This document shows positions 5,772 through 9,141 of a stretch of DNA of 9,141 nucleotides, piece after piece (positions within the stretch are counted from its first letter, which is position 1; the number at the start of each line of letters is the position of its first letter). The notes beneath the pieces were generated by a model. That model did not search any database and was not told the DNA's origin. It saw only the letters and a program-made list of their open reading frames with translations. This stretch comes from Methanosarcinales archaeon (GTDB lineage: Archaea; Halobacteriota; Methanosarcinia; Methanosarcinales; Methanocomedenaceae), in NCBI GenBank assembly GCA_030638625.1, contig DAOWEE010000272.1, positions 1 to 9,141 of the forward strand. Direction: 5' to 3'. The position numbers and the translations under genes are program-made.

Positions 5772-6521
5772 ATGACAAACATTTTTGAAGAAATTAGGAA
5801 TACGGTTGAAGGTGTTGTTGGTACATATTTAATGGACATGAATGGCGATATGATAGCTCATGATGTGCCTACACTTTTTGAAGATGAATTAATCCAGTCT
5901 TCCAGTGACATGTACCAACTTATTGATATTGTCAGGTCCAAACTCCCTATTACCAGTTTAGATGTCAAGGCCGACCAGGGATATATTCAGTTGGCTATCA
6001 GTGGTAGTTACATTCTTGGAACCTTTGCATCAAAACATGCAGACGAATCATTATTGAAACTGATTGTGAAAAAAGCCGTCAATGCAGTCAAGCCAGAAGA
6101 TGTGGAGGCAATGAAAGCAAAGGCACTTGCACCTGAAGTCCCGGTGGCGACAGCCCCTGCCCCCACTCCCCTGCCAGAACAGGAAGTCCCGGTGGCGACA
6201 GCCCCCACACCAACTCCTGCGTCAACCGGAGAAGCTGCACCCCTGGCACAACCGGGCACAGGAGATGTGGATGATGGGGTAAGAGTTGCCCTATGCCAGG
6301 CTGTCAAGGGCAAGGTAAAAATAATGTATGGTGATAAGCGGGCTGAGGCCATAGTCACTGAGGCATTCCAGCAGGTAGGTGCAAAACGGGATACCCGAAA
6401 TGCGCAGGAGTTGAAGTCTGTATTTGACATCCTGGCCTGCGGTATAATGGCAAAGATGCTTGGTCCGAAAAAAGCCAAGAAATTTTTAGACGATCTTTAT
6501 ACGCAACACGGATTAAAATAA
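5772..6521 (+). CDS. Roadblock-like protein with Pro-rich linker and unassigned C-terminal domain
   Basis: Three parts are visible in 249 residues. Residues 1-105 resemble a Roadblock/LC7 fold: helix, GTYLMDMNGDMIAHD hairpin (17-31), central helix 38-58, then strands LDVKADQGYIQLAIS and YILGTFAS with a closing helix. Residues about 119-165 form a Pro/Ala/Thr linker with a tandem 16-residue repeat beginning EVPVATAP. Residues about 167-249 form a helical, Lys-rich C-terminal domain that I do not recognise, with two cysteines (175 and 222) and predicted surface-basic KKAKKF. No signal peptide or membrane segment is present. It follows the single-domain Roadblock gene with only 5 nt between and precedes two membrane-protein genes by 30 nt, so all four are probably cotranscribed. 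A heterodimer of the two Roadblock proteins is plausible. The function of the C-terminal domain is unknown. Confidence 0.75.
   Translation: MTNIFEEIRNTVEGVVGTYLMDMNGDMIAHDVPTLFEDELIQSSSDMYQLIDIVRSKLPITSLDVKADQGYIQLAISGSYILGTFASKHADESLLKLIVKKAVNAVKPEDVEAMKAKALAPEVPVATAPAPTPLPEQEVPVATAPTPTPASTGEAAPLAQPGTGDVDDGVRVALCQAVKGKVKIMYGDKRAEAIVTEAFQQVGAKRDTRNAQELKSVFDILACGIMAKMLGPKKAKKFLDDLYTQHGLK
6135..6205 (+). repeat. 48-bp-period coding repeat in the Pro-rich linker
   Basis: A 23-nt stretch starting gaagtcccggtggcgaca is identical at 6135-6157 and 6183-6205, followed by diverged Pro/Thr codons. The unit is 48 bp (16 codons), so the frame is kept, encoding EVPVATAPAPTPLPEQ and EVPVATAPTPTPASTG. The near-perfect DNA identity points to a recent duplication and possible length variation of the linker between strains. 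Confidence 0.85.
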
Positions 6522-6551
6522 ACATAGATTGAAATAAACAGGAGAGTAAAA

Positions 6552-6980
6552 ATGGTATCGATAAGTAAACATTCAAAAGAAGTATTCTATGGTGGCACAG
6601 TATTTGTAATATTGCTGTTCATACTGCTTGGATATGTCTATCCGGCAACGCAAGGTGATATTGCATCTAACAGAACAATATCGTTAGATGGTGACCAGGG
6701 AATGTATACTAACTGGTTTGCGTATTTGTTCTTCGCCGCAGCACTGCTGATTCTGGGACAAGCCCTATATTCCACGTTCCTGAAGATGGACATGACTGAA
6801 TGGAATATGTTTGCATTCGGGACTTTTCTATTGTTCGTATTTGGGCTATGCGGAGTTTTACAGGCAATCTTTAATTATCATCTTTTTGCTTTAATTAAGG
6901 ATATCGTTTTGCCGATAGGTATGATATGCATGTTGTATTCCACATATAAGATATATGAACCGTTCGAAGAGGGGGAGTAG
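6552..6980 (+). CDS. Small four-helix membrane protein of the Roadblock cassette
   Basis: I do not recognise a family. The 142-residue product has four likely membrane helices at about 11-30, 54-76, 85-107 and 110-133. Lysines near the N-terminus suggest N-in topology. That puts the 31-53 loop outside, where it carries one sequon (NRT, Asn40), and leaves the acidic tail EPFEEGE in the cytoplasm, next to the presumed Roadblock partners. A GGAGAG Shine-Dalgarno (6541-6546) lies just before the ATG. The stop is TAG, followed by AAA and then the ATG of the next membrane gene in the same frame. The sampled G+C is about 38%. No catalytic or ligand-binding motif is evident. Confidence 0.8.
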   Translation: MVSISKHSKEVFYGGTVFVILLFILLGYVYPATQGDIASNRTISLDGDQGMYTNWFAYLFFAAALLILGQALYSTFLKMDMTEWNMFAFGTFLLFVFGLCGVLQAIFNYHLFALIKDIVLPIGMICMLYSTYKIYEPFEEGE

Positions 6981-6983
6981 AAA

Positions 6984-7313
6984 ATGGAATCTTTCGAAAC
7001 GATTTATAATTCAATGAATCTGATCATAATATTATTGTCCTTTATTGTCCTGACTGTAAGTGCAGGTATTGCTTATATCACAAGAAAATTGTGGTATGCA
7101 ACTGCCGGAGCGTCTTATTTCTGGATGTTCCTTTCTGCATTTACAGGTTCAATAGCAGTATATGCCGTAGCAGATTTTGCAAGCATCACATTTCTAAATG
7201 AATATGCAGCACCCCTGCAAGCCATCATGGATGTGGGCCTGATAAGTGCGGCAGTTTACGCTTTCGTTGCATCTATATTCATCAGGAAGATGTTTGAAGA
7301 GCTTGGCGAGTAA
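6984..7313 (+). CDS. Small three-helix membrane protein of the Roadblock cassette
   Basis: No family is recognised. The 109 residues contain three likely membrane helices at about 12-33, 38-63 and 78-100. The basic loop ITRK between helices 1 and 2 and the RK after helix 3 suggest N-out/C-in topology, leaving the acidic tail MFEELGE in the cytoplasm. That tail resembles the EPFEEGE end of the preceding protein, and the last helices occupy similar positions, so the two could be diverged relatives or subunits of one complex; similarity is too weak by eye to claim homology. The Shine-Dalgarno GGGGGAG (6971-6977) lies inside the end of the preceding gene, and only 3 nt separate the two genes, indicating translational coupling. 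It is the last gene of the cassette, followed by a hairpin and T-tract. Confidence 0.78.
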   Translation: MESFETIYNSMNLIIILLSFIVLTVSAGIAYITRKLWYATAGASYFWMFLSAFTGSIAVYAVADFASITFLNEYAAPLQAIMDVGLISAAVYAFVASIFIRKMFEELGE

Positions 7314-7330
7314 ACAGGTATAAACAGGCA

Positions 7331-7358
7331 GGGGCATCATGCCCCACGTTTTTCTTTT
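7331..7358 (+). terminator. Hairpin plus T-tract after the Roadblock cassette
   Basis: ggggca (7331-7336) and tgcccc (7340-7345) form a 6-bp GC-rich stem with a tca loop, followed by T5-C-T4 at 7349-7358. This is the form of an intrinsic terminator for the plus-strand cassette, and the T-tract overlaps the aglJ stop codon from the opposite strand. Just upstream, taaacaggta/taaacaggca is a 10-bp tandem repeat (7311-7330) that includes the stop of the last cassette gene. The minus-strand trailer of aglJ would share the stem but lacks a T-tract after it. Confidence 0.65.
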
Positions 7359-8271
7359 ATTTGTTCTTCCTGAAAGCCCTCATAGTCTCTTTATGGAGGG
7401 ATACTATCAGGTCACCCATCATTGCAAATATGAACATCTGCAGCCCGCTCATTATGATAAGGGTGGTCAGCAGTGCAAGCAGGACATGGGTAACACCGGC
7501 AAGCCATTCATTTACCACGTAGGCTCCGACAATCACTCCGATAAAGACGGTTACGCCTCCCATCACACTAAAATAGAATAAAGGGTTGTTGATTTTTGCC
7601 ATATTGAATATTGTCCTCCCTATCCTGAGCCCATCGGTCAGGGGATTTAACTTGGTCACAGCAGCTTCTGCCCTTGCCAGATAGGTAATGGGAACTACCT
7701 TTATGTCAACTTCATTCCTGACACATTCCACAGTCATCTCAGTCTCTATCTCAAACCCGGTCTGGTTCAATACCAGCCTGGATATGGTCTCACTGGTAAA
7801 TCCCCGGTAACCGGAAAGAATATCTGAAAGCCAGCCCCCGTAAGCGAACCCGAACATCTTGTTCAGGATTTTGTTCCCAAGGGAATTCAACCTGGTGAAC
7901 GCACCTTTACCCGGATTGGCGAAGCGGTCACCGATAATGTGTCCGGCTCCCTGCTCAAAGGCTTCAATGAAGAGGTGAACCTCATCCGGCAGGTATGTAC
8001 CGTCACCGTCTATCATGATAACATACTTGCTGTCAATCGTATCAAAGGCCTGAATTACAGCCTGGCCTTTTCCATTGCCGGTTTGCATCTCCACATTGGC
8101 ACCCCTTTCCTTAGCAATATCGGCTGTATTGTCCTTACTGTGGCCGTCCATAACCAGTATATTGGAGAATCCCAGGGACTTGAATTCATCAATTAGGCCG
8201 CCTATGGTATGGGATTCGTTCAATGTTGGAATAAAAATGCAAACGTCTTCAGGGTTTATGGTGCTGTTCAT
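7357..8271 (-). CDS. aglJ: Dolichyl-phosphate glycosyltransferase AglJ, N-glycosylation initiating enzyme
   Basis: This is a family 2 glycosyltransferase that in Haloferax loads the first hexose onto dolichol phosphate at the cytoplasmic membrane face for N-glycosylation of S-layer and other surface proteins. From the ATG at 8271 the product is 304 residues, about normal for AglJ. The GT-A domain shows VCIFIPTLNE (10-19), MDGHSKDNT (41-49), GKGQAV (67-72), the metal-binding MIDGDGTY (DxD at 88-90), HIIGDRFAN (111-119), DILSGYRGF (150-158), GFEIETEMTVECV (172-184) and VPITYLAR. Two membrane helices (about 232-253 and 263-291) and a basic tail follow. An upstream GTG at 8325 would add 18 residues with no family match; GGAG (8282-8285), 10 nt before the ATG, supports the shorter start. 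It lies 85 bp behind a sequon-rich surface-protein gene on the same strand. The sugar added cannot be told from sequence. Confidence 0.9.
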   Translation of the reverse strand: MNSTINPEDVCIFIPTLNESHTIGGLIDEFKSLGFSNILVMDGHSKDNTADIAKERGANVEMQTGNGKGQAVIQAFDTIDSKYVIMIDGDGTYLPDEVHLFIEAFEQGAGHIIGDRFANPGKGAFTRLNSLGNKILNKMFGFAYGGWLSDILSGYRGFTSETISRLVLNQTGFEIETEMTVECVRNEVDIKVVPITYLARAEAAVTKLNPLTDGLRIGRTIFNMAKINNPLFYFSVMGGVTVFIGVIVGAYVVNEWLAGVTHVLLALLTTLIIMSGLQMFIFAMMGDLIVSLHKETMRAFRKNK

Positions 8272-8356
8272 GTCCGTGTTTCTCCAATGGGTTTTAGGGT
8301 GACTGACTTTACATTTGTGTAACACATATTCAATCTTTTGATACTATGGCGTCAAT

Positions 8357-9141
8357 CTAACTTCTGTTTGAATAAAATTTTGATAACATTACTGCGCCCG
8401 TAATAATAAATAGAGTGGATGCGGCTGTCATGAAAGGAACTGGGATGGTAGGTGTAGGCGTGGCTGATACGTTCTCATCCACCGTGGCCACCAGGGGTAA
8501 GTCCGTGGAAACGTTTGTGGAAACATCAGTATAGTAAATAGAGGTCTGGTTAATGTGATACGTTATCTCTGCTCCTCCTGGCTTAGTTGTCTGGTTCGGT
8601 TCATTGGCGAACCTGCCTGAGAGTTCCCACTGGTAAATACTCACGTTATCAATACCGCTGGTGGAAATAATTTTTGTACCTTTTGGTAACTTAACTGATA
8701 ATTCACTATCCGGCTCACCCAGCAACCAGATAGTGCTGCCATTTTGGAACAGTCCTTCTTCAAACCTATACTGTACCACGTAGGTGTTTGTAATATTGGT
8801 CAGGGTCTCATCCGGCCCAAGTGCCCTATCAGAAAGTGAAGCATCGATATCCAGTATCACAATGCCATGTGAGGAATTGTCAATTTTCACATCCATTGTC
8901 TGTTCAATAGATGTCCTGAACTTATTCCTCAAGTGTTTATCTGTTTTCAGCAGTTCCCATGCACTGACAAAATCGTCCTTATTGCCCTGCCTTTTATCTA
9001 TATCGTATTTGAACACGTAGGAATCCAGGCCTGAGATATTCTCGATATATTGCCATTGCATGCCATTACTGTGGATGGTGACCTGATTGGTCCATTCATA
9101 TTCTGCATGGACTAATGTAACCATTGATGTGCATACCGCAA
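8357..9141 (-). CDS. Sequon-rich surface protein with C-terminal anchor (5'-truncated by window edge)
   Basis: I do not recognise the family. The frame is open through position 9141, so the ATG at 9124 is probably internal. The visible start, AVCTSMVTLVHA followed by EYEW, looks like the end of a signal peptide with cleavage after VHA. The ectodomain of about 215 residues has nine N-glycosylation sequons; numbering from the Met at 9124 these are Asn29, 83, 110, 128, 160, 177, 192, 204 and 218. A short Thr/Pro stalk (TPTPTIPVPF) leads to one hydrophobic segment (about 231-248) and a short basic end, like archaeal C-terminal anchors of the PGF/PEF-CTERM type, though neither tripeptide is present exactly. 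It should be an extracellular, membrane-anchored glycoprotein. The neighbour aglJ starts the glycosylation pathway that would modify it. Stop TAG. Confidence 0.8.
   Translation of the reverse strand, partial: AVCTSMVTLVHAEYEWTNQVTIHSNGMQWQYIENISGLDSYVFKYDIDKRQGNKDDFVSAWELLKTDKHLRNKFRTSIEQTMDVKIDNSSHGIVILDIDASLSDRALGPDETLTNITNTYVVQYRFEEGLFQNGSTIWLLGEPDSELSVKLPKGTKIISTSGIDNVSIYQWELSGRFANEPNQTTKPGGAEITYHINQTSIYYTDVSTNVSTDLPLVATVDENVSATPTPTIPVPFMTAASTLFIITGAVMLSKFYSNRS

Noticed and set aside
6008..6478. Open frame on the minus strand opposite the Pro-rich Roadblock-like gene (156 codons)
   Set aside because: Its low-complexity Gly/Ala/Val/Thr stretch mirrors the Pro-rich linker repeat; the plus-strand gene has operon context and a Shine-Dalgarno.
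7339..7581. Open frame on the plus strand after the terminator hairpin (80 codons)
   Set aside because: It is antisense to the aglJ membrane-helix region and starts inside the terminator stem, with no coding signs.
8272..8325. Longer aglJ start at GTG 8325
   Set aside because: The extra 18 residues do not resemble the family; the ATG at 8271 gives normal length and has GGAG upstream.
8315..8325. Short palindrome tgtgtaacaca upstream of aglJ
   Set aside because: Only 5-bp arms, with no other supporting sites; expected by chance in a spacer of this size.

Overview
The window looks like chromosomal DNA of a methanogen-related euryarchaeon, most likely of the Methanosarcinales/ANME-2 type. The evidence is an archaeal TYW1 (wyosine tRNA base), an archaeal proteasome beta subunit next to the KH-domain beta-CASP nuclease/termination factor aCPSF1 (FttA), an AglJ-type dolichyl-phosphate glycosyltransferase, and Shine-Dalgarno sites of the GAGGT/GGGTGA kind. 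The lineage is inferred from these families only. I see no rRNA, tRNA, CRISPR array or transposase.

Layout. Positions 1-839 (+) hold the 3' part of TYW1, cut by the window edge. It converges on a minus-strand block read from 5217 down to 898: an endonuclease III-like glycosylase, psmB, fttA and a membrane-anchored plant-type glutaminyl-peptide cyclotransferase. The first three are housekeeping genes for DNA repair, protein turnover and mRNA 3'-end formation/termination. The cyclotransferase is clearly richer in A+T and has its own promoter-like region with an inverted repeat, so it is probably a later addition. A roughly 220-bp A+T-rich divergent promoter region (5218-5439), with an inverted repeat and a 16-bp tandem repeat, separates this block from a plus-strand four-gene cassette at 5440-7313. 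That cassette encodes two Roadblock/LC7-type proteins, the second with a Pro-rich linker and an unassigned C-terminal domain, and two small polytopic membrane proteins. It ends at a GC hairpin plus T-tract.

From the right edge, on the minus strand, comes a surface protein with nine N-glycosylation sequons and a C-terminal membrane anchor (N-terminus cut by the window end), followed by aglJ. Pairing an N-glycosylation enzyme with a likely heavily glycosylated surface protein suggests an envelope glycoprotein locus.

The part most likely to be an undescribed system is the Roadblock-Roadblock-membrane-membrane cassette. It has the layout of a membrane-tethered small-GTPase regulator or sensor but no GTPase gene in view. 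Its two membrane genes lie in the same reading frame, separated only by a TAG and one Lys codon.
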